Shown here: positions 46,280 to 54,579 of the stretch, piece after piece
How the letters are laid out: every line of letters begins with the position of its first letter
Position numbering within the stretch: position 1 is the stretch's first letter
From: Hyphomicrobiaceae bacterium
GTDB taxonomy: Bacteria > Pseudomonadota > Alphaproteobacteria > Rhizobiales > Hyphomicrobiaceae
DNA length: 64,000 nucleotides
Reading direction: 5' to 3'
Assembly (NCBI GenBank): GCA_022842785.1
Contig: JALHOW010000002.1
Coordinates: 62,001 to 126,000 of the forward strand
The notes under the pieces: model-generated
Databases searched by the model: none
What the model was told of the DNA's origin: nothing
What the model saw: the letters and a program-made list of their open reading frames with translations, nothing else
Program-made: the position numbers and the translations under genes

Positions 46280-47155
46280 ATGACACTGGCCGTCTCATTG
46301 CCCCGCACGAAGCTCGCGACCTGGGCGCGCCGGCTCGCCTTGTTCAGCGCGACCGTGATCCTCGTCGCGCTGGTGCTGCACCGCCTCGGCAAAATCGAGA
46401 CGCCCCTCGGCATCGGCCTCGTGCTCACCGGCTTCGTCGGCGCGGGCCTCGCCCTCATCAGCGGGCTCGCGGCAAGCGTCGTGATCTGGCGCAAAGGATC
46501 GGCCGGCGCCTGGAGCGCTGTGGCCGGCGTCGTGGTCAGCCTTGCGATTTTCGCATGGCCTGTGAGCGTCGTGCCTTTCTATCTCAAGACGGCCCCGATG
46601 ACCGACGTCACCACCGACACGGAACACCCGCCCGAGTTCGCCACGCTCGCGCGCGACCGGGCCAAGGCGGCCAATTCGGTTGTCTATAAGGGCGGCGCCG
46701 TCGCCGAGCTGCAGGAGCTGCACTACCCCGAGCTGCGTCCCATGATCCTCGAGCGTCCTGCGGACGAGGTGTTCGACGCCGTCGGCGAAGCCGTGCGTCG
46801 CCTCAAATGGCGCCTCATCGCCGAGGAGCGTCCGCAGGAGGATGGAAGCGCAGGCCACGTCGAAGCGGAGAGCCGCACGCTGATCCTCGGTTTCGTCGAC
46901 GACGTCGTCATCAGGGTGGAGAGCGACGGCGGTACGACCCGCGTCGATATGCGTTCGCTCTCGCGCTACGGCGCCCACGACTTCGGCCGCAACGCGAGCC
47001 GCATCAAGGAATTCTACACCGAGCTGCAGGCTCGCCTCGAAGCCTCCGTTCCGGCCGCAGCCGGATCGCGCGGCAAGACCAAGGCAAAAGGAACGAAGGT
47101 TCCGCCTAGGGGACAGAAAGGTGCGCCGGGTCCAAAACAGGTCCCTCGCAAATAA
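46280..47155 (+). CDS. DUF1499 membrane protein
   Basis: A 291-residue protein. Three N-terminal helices (about 17-38, 44-68 and 76-98) are followed by a soluble DUF1499 domain (about 105-255). That domain starts PMTDVTTDTEHPPEF, and also has YPELRPMILERPADEVFDAV, ESRTLILGFVDDVVIRV and VDMRSLSRYGAHDFGRNASR. A basic Lys/Pro/Gly-rich tail ends the protein. The function of the family is unknown; it is membrane-bound with the domain probably outside. Its last 50 bases overlap the end of the convergent hydrolase gene. Confidence 0.82.
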   Translation: MTLAVSLPRTKLATWARRLALFSATVILVALVLHRLGKIETPLGIGLVLTGFVGAGLALISGLAASVVIWRKGSAGAWSAVAGVVVSLAIFAWPVSVVPFYLKTAPMTDVTTDTEHPPEFATLARDRAKAANSVVYKGGAVAELQELHYPELRPMILERPADEVFDAVGEAVRRLKWRLIAEERPQEDGSAGHVEAESRTLILGFVDDVVIRVESDGGTTRVDMRSLSRYGAHDFGRNASRIKEFYTELQARLEASVPAAAGSRGKTKAKGTKVPPRGQKGAPGPKQVPRK

Positions 47156-48017
47156 GCAGTCCTCGTTCGACGAGGTGCTCGATGTGCGCGGCGACGGAGA
47201 GCGATGCTGCCTTGACGAGACGTGGGTCGATCCCGCGATAGATGACCGCGACGATCTCGGGGATCGTCGTCTGCCCGTTCCGCACGCACTCGAGGATGGA
47301 CTGCTCGCGCATCCGGCGGTGCAGAATATATGCCTTCACCAGACGCTGCGGCTCGTACACACGGCCGCCGTGGCCCGGGAAATAGATCTCATCCTCGCGC
47401 TTGAGCAGGCGCTCCATGGCCCCGAGGTAAGCACTCATGCTGCCTTCGGGCGGCGCTACGACGCTCGTATTCCATCCCATGACGTGATCGCCGGAAAAGA
47501 ACAGCTTCGTCCCTTCGAGCGCAAAGCAGAGATGGTCGGGCGCGTGCCCCGGCGTGTGGAGCGCCTGAAGTGCGAAGCCTTGGCCTTCAAGACGATCACC
47601 GTCCTTCAGCACGACATCGGGCTTGAAATCTTTCTCGACGTACTCGCCGCCGGCCGGGCTCGCTCGTGTCTTGCCGGGGCGCGCAACCGTGCGTCCGAAG
47701 CCGGCCGTCAATGCTCCCGTCCGCTCCTGCAGGGCCGGGAGACCGTCCACATGATCATGATGCGTGTGCGTGACGACGATATGCGTGAGCTTGCGGCCTG
47801 CGAGCGCCGCGAGGATCGCGTCGAGATGCGCGCTGTCCGCCGGGCCTGGATCGATCAGAAAAACATCGCGCGCCTGGCCGACGATGTAGGTGTTGGTGCC
47901 CTTGTAAGTAAAGGCGCTCGGATTGTTGGCAACGACGCGCACGATGCCCGGCGCAAGCTCCTTCGCCTCGCCATAAGCGAATTCGATCTCTTTGCGAAAG
48001 GGCAGCTCTTCGGCCAT
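47106..48017 (-). CDS. Metallo-beta-lactamase-fold hydrolase, LACTB2-like
   Basis: A 303-residue hydrolase. The zinc motif is HTHHDHVDG, further ligands are in HTPGHAPDH and FSGDHVMGW, and FPGHGG is near the end of the core. The C-terminal 70 residues form a winged-helix-like part (LHRRMREQSILECVRNG), as in LACTB2-type nucleases/hydrolases. It is not a classical secreted beta-lactamase: no signal peptide. It lies 79 bases downstream of the class D beta-lactamase on the same strand. Its 3' end overlaps the DUF1499 gene by 50 bases. Confidence 0.87.
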   Translation of the reverse strand: MAEELPFRKEIEFAYGEAKELAPGIVRVVANNPSAFTYKGTNTYIVGQARDVFLIDPGPADSAHLDAILAALAGRKLTHIVVTHTHHDHVDGLPALQERTGALTAGFGRTVARPGKTRASPAGGEYVEKDFKPDVVLKDGDRLEGQGFALQALHTPGHAPDHLCFALEGTKLFFSGDHVMGWNTSVVAPPEGSMSAYLGAMERLLKREDEIYFPGHGGRVYEPQRLVKAYILHRRMREQSILECVRNGQTTIPEIVAVIYRGIDPRLVKAASLSVAAHIEHLVERGLLICEGPVLDPAHLSVP

Positions 48018-48096
48018 GTGGGTATCCTGCGCTCGCGTCTAGGGCCTGCTGTCATAGCCGAGGGCGCCCGGATTGGCCATCGGCAGGTTCGCAGGC

Positions 48097-48915
48097 CTAG
48101 TAGGCGCCGAGATTGGCCAGTAATTCCTTACCGAGGCTGATGCGCTTCGGCGCATCCTCGATGCGCGTCATATCCATATTGAGCGCGAAAGCCGTTTTTC
48201 GGTCGCCCCGCTCGACCCAACCCGCCCACCAGCCGATCTTGCCGTCCCATCCGGTCTTGGCGAACAGCGTCCGGCCATCCTTCTCCTCGATGCGGATGAT
48301 CTCGCGCACGATCGCCTGCGGCCGCGCGCTCATCGGCAGGGCTCCATCAGCGAGCCGTGCGATGAAGCGTGCCTGCTCGATCGCGCTGATCGCCAGCGGA
48401 CCTTCGAGCCAGAAGCGGTCAACGACGTCGCCCGCCTCGCGATTGCCGTAGTCGAGTTTGGCAAGCCAATCGCGGTACGCATCCAGACCGACGCGGCGCG
48501 CGATCTCCTGGAAGACGGGCACGTTGGAGGCCGTCACAGCCTCGCGCAGCGTCATGTCTTTCTGCCATGCAGCGACCCTGCGCGGCTTGCCGTCATAGCG
48601 AAAGACTTCGTCGGCATCCTTCACGGCGCCGACTTCCAGCGCGATCAGGCTGTTCGGGATCTTGAACGTCGAGGCCGGGACAAAGCGCGTCTCGGCGCGG
48701 CCGGGATTGAGGACGATCAGCCGATCCGCGCCCGCGTCGTACGCGGCGAACGTCCCCGACATCTGCTGGCGTGCAAAGACGTCCTCGGCATCGCCGAGCC
48801 TGATGATCTCGCTGGCCGACGCGCGGCCCACACCGGTAAGTATGGCTGCGAAGCTACATGAGGCGGCGCAAAGCATATCGCGCCGCGAGAGCCCGGAAAC
48901 ACGCGCTTTCTTCAT
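48097..48915 (-). CDS. Class D (OXA-type) beta-lactamase with Tat signal
   Basis: A 272-residue exported serine beta-lactamase. All class D motifs are visible: S82-T-F-K85, S130-N-V, Y156-G-N, W169 in FWLEGPLAIS, and K220-T-G. The signal peptide has a twin-arginine motif (LSRRDMLCAAS, residues 9-19) followed by a hydrophobic core and ASA, so export is probably by the Tat system. Similar sequences occur as chromosomal genes in environmental alphaproteobacteria; activity on clinical drugs is not implied. The upstream MBL-fold gene ends 4 bases before this start, so they share an operon. Confidence 0.92.
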   Translation of the reverse strand: MKKARVSGLSRRDMLCAASCSFAAILTGVGRASASEIIRLGDAEDVFARQQMSGTFAAYDAGADRLIVLNPGRAETRFVPASTFKIPNSLIALEVGAVKDADEVFRYDGKPRRVAAWQKDMTLREAVTASNVPVFQEIARRVGLDAYRDWLAKLDYGNREAGDVVDRFWLEGPLAISAIEQARFIARLADGALPMSARPQAIVREIIRIEEKDGRTLFAKTGWDGKIGWWAGWVERGDRKTAFALNMDMTRIEDAPKRISLGKELLANLGAY

Positions 48916-48919
48916 GATC

Positions 48920-49786
48920 TCAGAGCTGGTTCAGCGGCACTTTCAGATAGCGCACGCCATTGTCTTCAGCTTCCGGCAGATCGCCAGCCCGCATGTTGAC
49001 CTGGATGGACGGGATGATCAGCTTCGGCATACCGAGCGTCTTGTCGCGCGCCTCGCGCATGGCGACGTACTCGTCCTCGGTCACACCATCGTGCACATGA
49101 ATATTGGATTTGCGTTGCTCGGCGACCGTCGTCTCCCAGACGAACTTATCGCGGCCCGGCGCCTTGTAGTCATGGCACAAGAACAGTCGCGTCTCGGGCG
49201 GCAATGCCAGAACCTTGCGGATGGATCGATAAAGATCGCGCGCGCTGCCACCCGGAAAATCCGCCCGCGCTGTGCCGTAGTCCGGCATGAAGAGCGTATC
49301 GCCGATGAAGGCCGCATCGCCGAACACATATGTCATGCACGCCGGAGTATGCCCGGGCGTGTGCATGGCAGTGCCCGTCATCTCGCCGATGCGAATCTTA
49401 TCGCCATCCTTGAAGAGCGTGTCGAACTGGCTGCCGTCGCGCTCGAATTCCGTGCCCGCATTGAAGACCTTGCCGAACACGTCCTGCACGACCGTGATAT
49501 TGGCGCCGATGGCGATCTTGCCGCCGAGCTTGTCCTTGAGATAGGGCGCCGCCGAAAGATGATCGGCGTGCACGTGCGTCTCGAGCAGCCATTGGACGTC
49601 GAAGCCGCGCTCTTTCACGAACGCGATGACCTCGTCGGCCGCCTTCGTCGATGTACGCCCTGCGGCCGCGTCATAGTCCAGCACGCTGTCGATGATCGCG
49701 GCCACCTTCGTGACGGGATCCTTGAGCACGTAGCTCGCGGTATTGGTCGGCTCGTCGAAGAACGAGAACACCTCTGGGTGGAGCAT
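48920..49786 (-). CDS. Persulfide dioxygenase-like MBL-fold protein (ETHE1/Blh type)
   Basis: A 288-residue hydrolase-fold enzyme. Metal ligands are in THVHADHLSAAPYLK, HTPGHTPACMTYV and FIGDTLFMPDYGTAR, with the ETHE1-like LFLCHDY and GRDKFVWETTVAEQR segments. The family includes persulfide dioxygenases and the BigR-regulated Blh protein of sulfide detoxification; the C-terminal segment LGMPKLIIPSIQVNMRAG is typical. It is the first gene of a minus-strand run with the class D beta-lactamase. GAATATTC at 49844-49851 is a possible operator part in the upstream region. Confidence 0.88.
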   Translation of the reverse strand: MLHPEVFSFFDEPTNTASYVLKDPVTKVAAIIDSVLDYDAAAGRTSTKAADEVIAFVKERGFDVQWLLETHVHADHLSAAPYLKDKLGGKIAIGANITVVQDVFGKVFNAGTEFERDGSQFDTLFKDGDKIRIGEMTGTAMHTPGHTPACMTYVFGDAAFIGDTLFMPDYGTARADFPGGSARDLYRSIRKVLALPPETRLFLCHDYKAPGRDKFVWETTVAEQRKSNIHVHDGVTEDEYVAMREARDKTLGMPKLIIPSIQVNMRAGDLPEAEDNGVRYLKVPLNQL

Positions 49787-49960
49787 AGGAACCTCCGTCG
49801 CGTTCCCGCGAGAGCATTTCCTTCCATTTAGAAGCCCGGAGACGAATATTCAATACTGCGAATGCCCGAACGACCAGCCACGTTGACGCTGCTCGATGGC
49901 GGGTGCACTGTTTGAAAAAAAATCGCGCTTCCTGCGCCCGAGGAAACCCGAGGAGATCCC

Positions 49961-51415
49961 ATGACCGCCGGCATTCTGGCGTTCGGCGCCTATATCCCGC
50001 GCCTCAGACTGCAGCGCCAGGCCATCGCGGCCGCAAATAGCTGGTTCAACCCCGCTCTTAAGGGTCTCGCCAAGGGCGAGCGCGCCATCTGCAATTGGGA
50101 CGAGGACACGGTCACCATGGCCGTCGAGGCGGCGCGCGACTGCCTGACGGGCATCGACCGCAAAACAGTCCGCGGTCTCCAGTTCGCCTCGACCTCGTTC
50201 CCTTTCCGCGACCGCCTGAATGCGGGCATCGTCGCCGAAGCCCTCGACATTGCGAGCCACGTCGCGGCCCTGGACGTCACGGCCAGCCAGCGCGCGGCGA
50301 CTTCGGCGCTGCTCAATGCGCTGATCGGCGGCGGACCAACGCTGCTCATCGCCTCGGAGAAGCGCCGCGCGAAGGCCGCGAGTCCGTATGAAATGACGAC
50401 CGGCGATGGCGCCGCCGCCGTGCTCGTCGGCGAGGGCCCGGCCATCGCACGCCTCGTCGGCTCGGCCAGCCGTACGGCTGATTTCGTCGATCACTACCGC
50501 ACGGACGATCAGCCCTTCGACTACCAGTGGGAAGAGCGCTGGATCCGCGACGAAGGCTACATGAAGCTCGTGCCGCCGGTGATCTCCGAGGCCCTTTCGC
50601 GCGCGGGCCTCCAACCGTCCGACATCACGCACTTCATCATGCCGGGCACGCTGCCGCGCATTGCCGGCACAATCGCCAAGGCCGCAGGCCTCCCCGAGAC
50701 GAGCGTACGCGACAATCTTCAGGCTCAGCTCGGCGAGACCGGCGTCGCGCATCCGCTCATGCTGCTCGGACACACGCTCGAGCAAGCCAAGACGGGCGAT
50801 CTCGTTCTCGTTGTCGGTTTCGGCCAGGGTGCGGATGCGATCATCCTCGAAGTCACGGCGGAGCTGGCGAAACTGCCCGCTCGCGCCGGCGTCAAAGGCC
50901 ATCTCGCACGACGCAAGGAAGAAGCCTCGTACAATCGCTATCTCGCGATCAACGATCTCGTCGAGATCGAACGCGGCATGCGCTCGGAAGTGGACAAGCA
51001 GACACCGCTCTCTTCGCTCTGGCGCAATCGCGCGCTGCTGACGAGCTTCATCGGTGGCGAATGCACCAAGTGCGGCACAGTCCAGATTCCGAAATCGAAC
51101 ATCTGCGTGAACCCGAACTGCAATGCCATGCACACGCAGGTGCCGCATGCCTTTGCCGACAAGGCCGGGCGCATCAACTCCTTCACCGCCGATCGCCTGA
51201 CGTTTTCGCCGTCGCCACCCGCCTGCTACGGCATGGTGCAGTTCGATGGCGGCGGACGCATGATGCTCGACTTCACGGACGTCGATGCCGAGGCACTCGA
51301 AGTCGGCCAGCCCATGCGCATGATGTTCCGCATCAAGGATCACGACACACAGCGCGGCTTCACCCGATATTTCTGGAAGGCCGCACCCGCCCCCATTTCG
51401 TCGAAGGAGAGCTGA
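49961..51415 (+). CDS. HMG-CoA synthase/ketosynthase-III-like protein fused to DUF35 OB domain
   Basis: A 484-residue protein. Residues 1-310 have the thiolase fold of the HMG-CoA synthase/FabH group (DEDTVTMAVEAARDCL, GDGAAAVLVGEG, GFGQGADAIILEV). The usual nucleophile Cys is replaced: the segment reads ALDVTASQRAATSALL with S109 at that place. The usual FHxP His motif reads F225-I-M-P. Residues 360-480 form a DUF35 module with zinc-ribbon Cys (C368-T-K-C371, then a CxxxxxC pair) and an OB fold. It probably binds CoA esters and serves as partner of the thiolase encoded 3 bases downstream. The start has GAGGAGATCCC. Confidence 0.85.
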   Translation: MTAGILAFGAYIPRLRLQRQAIAAANSWFNPALKGLAKGERAICNWDEDTVTMAVEAARDCLTGIDRKTVRGLQFASTSFPFRDRLNAGIVAEALDIASHVAALDVTASQRAATSALLNALIGGGPTLLIASEKRRAKAASPYEMTTGDGAAAVLVGEGPAIARLVGSASRTADFVDHYRTDDQPFDYQWEERWIRDEGYMKLVPPVISEALSRAGLQPSDITHFIMPGTLPRIAGTIAKAAGLPETSVRDNLQAQLGETGVAHPLMLLGHTLEQAKTGDLVLVVGFGQGADAIILEVTAELAKLPARAGVKGHLARRKEEASYNRYLAINDLVEIERGMRSEVDKQTPLSSLWRNRALLTSFIGGECTKCGTVQIPKSNICVNPNCNAMHTQVPHAFADKAGRINSFTADRLTFSPSPPACYGMVQFDGGGRMMLDFTDVDAEALEVGQPMRMMFRIKDHDTQRGFTRYFWKAAPAPISSKES

Positions 51416-51418
51416 ACC

Positions 51419-52624
51419 ATGGCTTCGGGCATCAAAGACAAGGTTGCGATCCTCGGCATGGGCTGCTCGAAGTTCGGCGAGCGGTGGGACAAGGAAGCCG
51501 ACGACCTCATGGTCGAGGCTTATGAAGAGGCACTGGCCGACGCCGGCATCGAGACCAAGCAGATCAACGCCGCGTGGCTCTCGACCGCGATCGAGGACCA
51601 GCACGTCGGCAAGTCGGGCGTGCCGCTCGCGATCGCGCTGCGGTTGCCATACATCCCCGTGACACGCGTCGAGAACTACTGCGCATCCGGCACGGAAGCC
51701 TTCCGTGGCGCCGTCTATGCCGTCGCATCGGGTGCCGCCGACATCGCGCTCGCCATGGGTGTCGAAAAGCTCAAGGACACAGGCTATGGCGGCCTACCGC
51801 AGCGCTCGCGCGGCGTGCTCAATTCCATGTCCTGGGCGAATTTCTCGGCCCCCGGGTCGTTCGCGCAGCTTGCTGCCGCTTATCGCGCCAAGAACGGCAC
51901 GTCGCCGGGCGAACTCAAGCGCGCCATGGCGCAGATCTCCGTCAAGAGCCACGACAACGGCGCCAAGAACCCGAAGGCTCATCTGCGCAACAAGATCAAC
52001 ATCGATACTGTGATGGGCGCTCCGACCATTGCCGAGCCGCTAGGTCTTTATGACTGCTGTGGCGTCTCGGATGGCGCGGCCTGCGCGATCGTAACGACGC
52101 CGGAGATCGCCAAGAGCCTCGGCAAGCACGACATCGTGTCGGTGAAAGCGCTCCAGCTCTCAGTCTCGAATGGCCAGGAGGCGAGCCACAATTCCTGGGA
52201 TGGCAGTCACTTCGTGACGACGCGCACGGCCTCGAAACGCGCCTACACCGAAGCCGGCATCGAGGATCCGCGCAAGGAACTCTCGCTCATCGAAGTGCAC
52301 GACTGTTTCTCGATCACCGAGCTCGTCACCATGGAGGATCTCTTCATCTCCAAGGAAGGCGGAGCCGTGAAGGACATTCTCGACGGCTTTTATAATGCCG
52401 ACGGCGGCGTGCCCTGCCAGATCGACGGCGGCCTCAAGTGCTTCGGACATCCGATCGGTGCTTCGGGCCTGCGCATGATCTATGAGATCTACCTGCAGAT
52501 GCTCGGCCGCGCCGGCCCGCGTCAACGTCAGGACGAGCCGCGCCTTGGCCTCACGCACAATCTGGGCGGTTTCCCGCACCAGAATGTGTGCTCGATCTCG
52601 ATCATCGGCCGCTACGGGGTTTAG
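51419..52624 (+). CDS. Thiolase family protein, SCP-2 type
   Basis: A 401-residue thiolase of the SCP-x/lipid-transfer group. The nucleophile is C88 in ENYCASGTEAF, the His is in VHDCFSITE, and the second Cys/His segment is LKCFGHPIGASG. These are intact, unlike the upstream partner. It probably cleaves or forms a C-C bond on an acyl-CoA. Its start lies 3 bases after the stop of the DUF35 fusion, with AAGGAG inside that gene. The 3' end overlaps the convergent XRE gene by 23 bases. Confidence 0.9.
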   Translation: MASGIKDKVAILGMGCSKFGERWDKEADDLMVEAYEEALADAGIETKQINAAWLSTAIEDQHVGKSGVPLAIALRLPYIPVTRVENYCASGTEAFRGAVYAVASGAADIALAMGVEKLKDTGYGGLPQRSRGVLNSMSWANFSAPGSFAQLAAAYRAKNGTSPGELKRAMAQISVKSHDNGAKNPKAHLRNKINIDTVMGAPTIAEPLGLYDCCGVSDGAACAIVTTPEIAKSLGKHDIVSVKALQLSVSNGQEASHNSWDGSHFVTTRTASKRAYTEAGIEDPRKELSLIEVHDCFSITELVTMEDLFISKEGGAVKDILDGFYNADGGVPCQIDGGLKCFGHPIGASGLRMIYEIYLQMLGRAGPRQRQDEPRLGLTHNLGGFPHQNVCSISIIGRYGV

Positions 52625-53456
52625 GCGGTTTGGCACTCGCAGTCGGCGGTTTCGTGCCGGTGACAGCCTTGCGCACGGCCTCCGCTGTCACCTTGTCCGC
52701 TGGATAAAACGCCTCGATCGCGATCTCCGCGATCGTGATGTCGACAGGTGTGCCGAATACCGTCGTCGTCGAGAAGAACGAAAGCATCCCGTCCGGCGTC
52801 ATCAGCTGCAATGGCACGACCACGTTACCGAAATCGCGCTTCGGCGATGGCATCGTGATCGCACCGCCCCGCGGGCGCTGGTAAGTCTTCAACTCCTCCA
52901 ACAGGTCATTGAGCTTGGCGTCCGCCGAAGCATCCACCTGCTGCGTCAGGCGCGTGATAACGTGCGCCTTCCACTCGGGATAGTTCGCGATACGCGGCGC
53001 CATGCCCTGCGGATGCAGGCTGAGGCGCAGCACATTCAGCGGTGGCTCCAGCAGCTTGGCATCGATGCCCGCGATAAGCGGCCCGATCGCGGCGTTTGAG
53101 GCGACGAGCGTCCAGTGACGATCGACGGCGAGCGCGGGGAATGGCTCGTGCCCCTTGAGCACGACGTCGATGGCTTCGCGCTGCGCGGTGAGCGCAGGAT
53201 CGTCGAGGCTGCGTTCTTGATAGATGGGCGCGAAGCCGGCGGCCACGAGCAGGATGTTCCGCTCGCGCAGCGGGATCGAAAGGCGCTCGGCCAGATGCAG
53301 GATCATGTCCCGGCTCGGCGCGGAGCGTCCGGACTCGACGAAGCTCAGATGGCGTTGCGAGACCTCGGCCTCGAGCGCCAGCTCGAGCTGGCTCATGCGG
53401 CGGCGCTGGCGCCATGTCCGCAGCAGGGTTCCGGCAGTGGGCTGTGTGTTCGGCAT
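52602..53456 (-). CDS. XRE-family regulator with MmyB-like ligand domain
   Basis: A 284-residue regulator. The N-terminal helix-turn-helix (about residues 8-65) contains RTWRQRRRMSQLELALEAEVSQRHLSFVESGR. The MmyB-like domain (about 85-265) contains HWTLVASNAAIG, NVLRLSLHPQGMAPRIANYPEW and TPVDITIAEIAIEAFYPAD. Such domains may bind small hydrophobic ligands. It is divergent from the small membrane-protein gene at 53590, with an inverted repeat between them, so it probably regulates that gene and itself. ATG 53454-53456 is chosen over an in-frame start 36 bases upstream. Confidence 0.88.
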   Translation of the reverse strand: MPNTQPTAGTLLRTWRQRRRMSQLELALEAEVSQRHLSFVESGRSAPSRDMILHLAERLSIPLRERNILLVAAGFAPIYQERSLDDPALTAQREAIDVVLKGHEPFPALAVDRHWTLVASNAAIGPLIAGIDAKLLEPPLNVLRLSLHPQGMAPRIANYPEWKAHVITRLTQQVDASADAKLNDLLEELKTYQRPRGGAITMPSPKRDFGNVVVPLQLMTPDGMLSFFSTTTVFGTPVDITIAEIAIEAFYPADKVTAEAVRKAVTGTKPPTASAKPPKPRSGR

Positions 53457-53491
53457 GGTGGCAAAACTACCGACGAGGCAATCGCGATCCA

Positions 53492-53508
53492 ATTACCTCT
53501 AGCGTAAT
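53492..53508. promoter_or_regulatory. Operator candidate between XRE gene and membrane-protein gene
   Basis: ATTAC (53492-53496), 7 bases and GTAAT (53504-53508) form an inverted repeat in the 133-base divergent region, 35 bases upstream of the regulator start. Its size fits a helix-turn-helix dimer. Confidence 0.4.
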
Positions 53509-53589
53509 CGACCAGACGCATCGCTGTCGCCATCTTCCGGGGCATGGAGCCGAACGGAGGCTTCACCACAAAGCCCACGGAGAACAACC

Positions 53590-53985
53590 ATGAGCCCCAT
53601 ACAGTCCAACAACACCCTTCAAAACGTCCTCCTGCTCGACGCCGCGACCTGCCTCGCAACTGGCGCCCTGATGGCCTTCGGATCGAATTTCGTCGCCGGC
53701 CTGACCAGCATTCCCGCGCCCCTGCTCTACTGGGCTGGGCTGATCCTGTTCCCCATCGCGGCGCTGATGATCTACGCCGGCCTGCAGGCCACGCCACCAC
53801 GGCCGATCGTATGGTTGATCGTGCTCGGCAACATCGGCTGGGTGATCGCGAGCCTCGGCGTACTCGCATTCATCGCGCCGAACGCGCTCGGGTATCTCTT
53901 CATTCTCGCACAGGCTGCCGTCGTCGCGGTGCTGGCCCTGCTGGAGCACAACGCACTGCAGCGCTCGGATGTCGCGACAGCCTGA
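53590..53985 (+). CDS. Small membrane protein (131 aa), likely target of the XRE regulator
   Basis: Four probable transmembrane helices: about 14-38, 46-66, 73-95 and 100-120. Polar ends and a short C-terminal tail (LLEHNALQRSDVATA) flank them. I do not know the function. The gene is divergent from an MmyB-type XRE regulator, an arrangement that usually means direct control. It ends in a strong hairpin terminator 17 bases behind the stop. Confidence 0.75.
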   Translation: MSPIQSNNTLQNVLLLDAATCLATGALMAFGSNFVAGLTSIPAPLLYWAGLILFPIAALMIYAGLQATPPRPIVWLIVLGNIGWVIASLGVLAFIAPNALGYLFILAQAAVVAVLALLEHNALQRSDVATA

Positions 53986-54002
53986 ACTTCCCGGACGAAG
54001 CG

Positions 54003-54035
54003 AAACGGGAGGAGCGTCACCGCTCCTCCCGTTTT
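54003..54035. terminator. Strong bidirectional terminator
   Basis: AAACGGGAGGAGCG (54003-54016), loop TCAC, CGCTCCTCCCGTTT (54021-54034), then T and ACTATC. The stem has 14 perfect pairs. It serves the plus-strand membrane-protein gene and, from the other side, the DUF2852 gene ending at 54057. Confidence 0.88.
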
Positions 54036-54056
54036 ACTATCCAGACCGGCAGCGGT

Positions 54057-54473
54057 TCAGCGCATACGGCGATCCTGCATGAAGGCCTCGAACTCGTCCC
54101 GGTCACGCGCGGCGCGCAGGCGCTCCAAGTACGCATGAAAATCGCGCTCCTCGTCTTCGAGACGGGCAAGCTCGGCGGCGCGGTATTCCTCGAAGGCGGC
54201 GTTGCGGACAACAGGCCGCGTATCTTCCCGACCACCACGGTCGCCGCGGTCTTTCCGAAGCAGATTACCGAGTTTGTCACTGAGCTTCTCGCCGACCTTT
54301 CGACTGATCCAGGCACCGTTCTCCCAGGCTCGGCTCTCGCGCAGACGCGCAATGCCCGCCTGCGCGCGCGAAACTGCCGGAGCCAGCCGGGGACGGCTCG
54401 CGATGTAAGCGAGCGATGTCCCGAGCAGGGTTGCGCCTCCCGCGAGCCACCACATCAGCACGTGCTTGCGCAT
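54057..54473 (-). CDS. DUF2852 family membrane-associated protein
   Basis: A 138-residue protein with one N-terminal membrane helix (about 4-24) and a charged C-terminal part. That part has the DUF2852 pattern: FEEYRAAELARLEDEERDFHAYLERLRAARDRDEFEAFM. The domain is widespread in Hyphomicrobiales; its function is unknown. Start ATG 54471-54473 has GAGGGAAC upstream. It is a single gene with a terminator 22 bases behind the stop. Confidence 0.78.
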   Translation of the reverse strand: MRKHVLMWWLAGGATLLGTSLAYIASRPRLAPAVSRAQAGIARLRESRAWENGAWISRKVGEKLSDKLGNLLRKDRGDRGGREDTRPVVRNAAFEEYRAAELARLEDEERDFHAYLERLRAARDRDEFEAFMQDRRMR

Positions 54474-54579
54474 TAAGTTCCCTCGTCGATCACGATGTTA
54501 ATCACCTTAACATTGGGCGCGATGGCCGATCTGTCAAGAGTGGGGACCATGATGGCTTAGGAGATGCCGGCAATCGCCG

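Noticed and set aside
49844-49851. BigR operator upstream of the persulfide dioxygenase-like gene
   Set aside because: GAATATTC is palindromic and suitably placed, but it is too short to assign, and no bigR-like gene is nearby.
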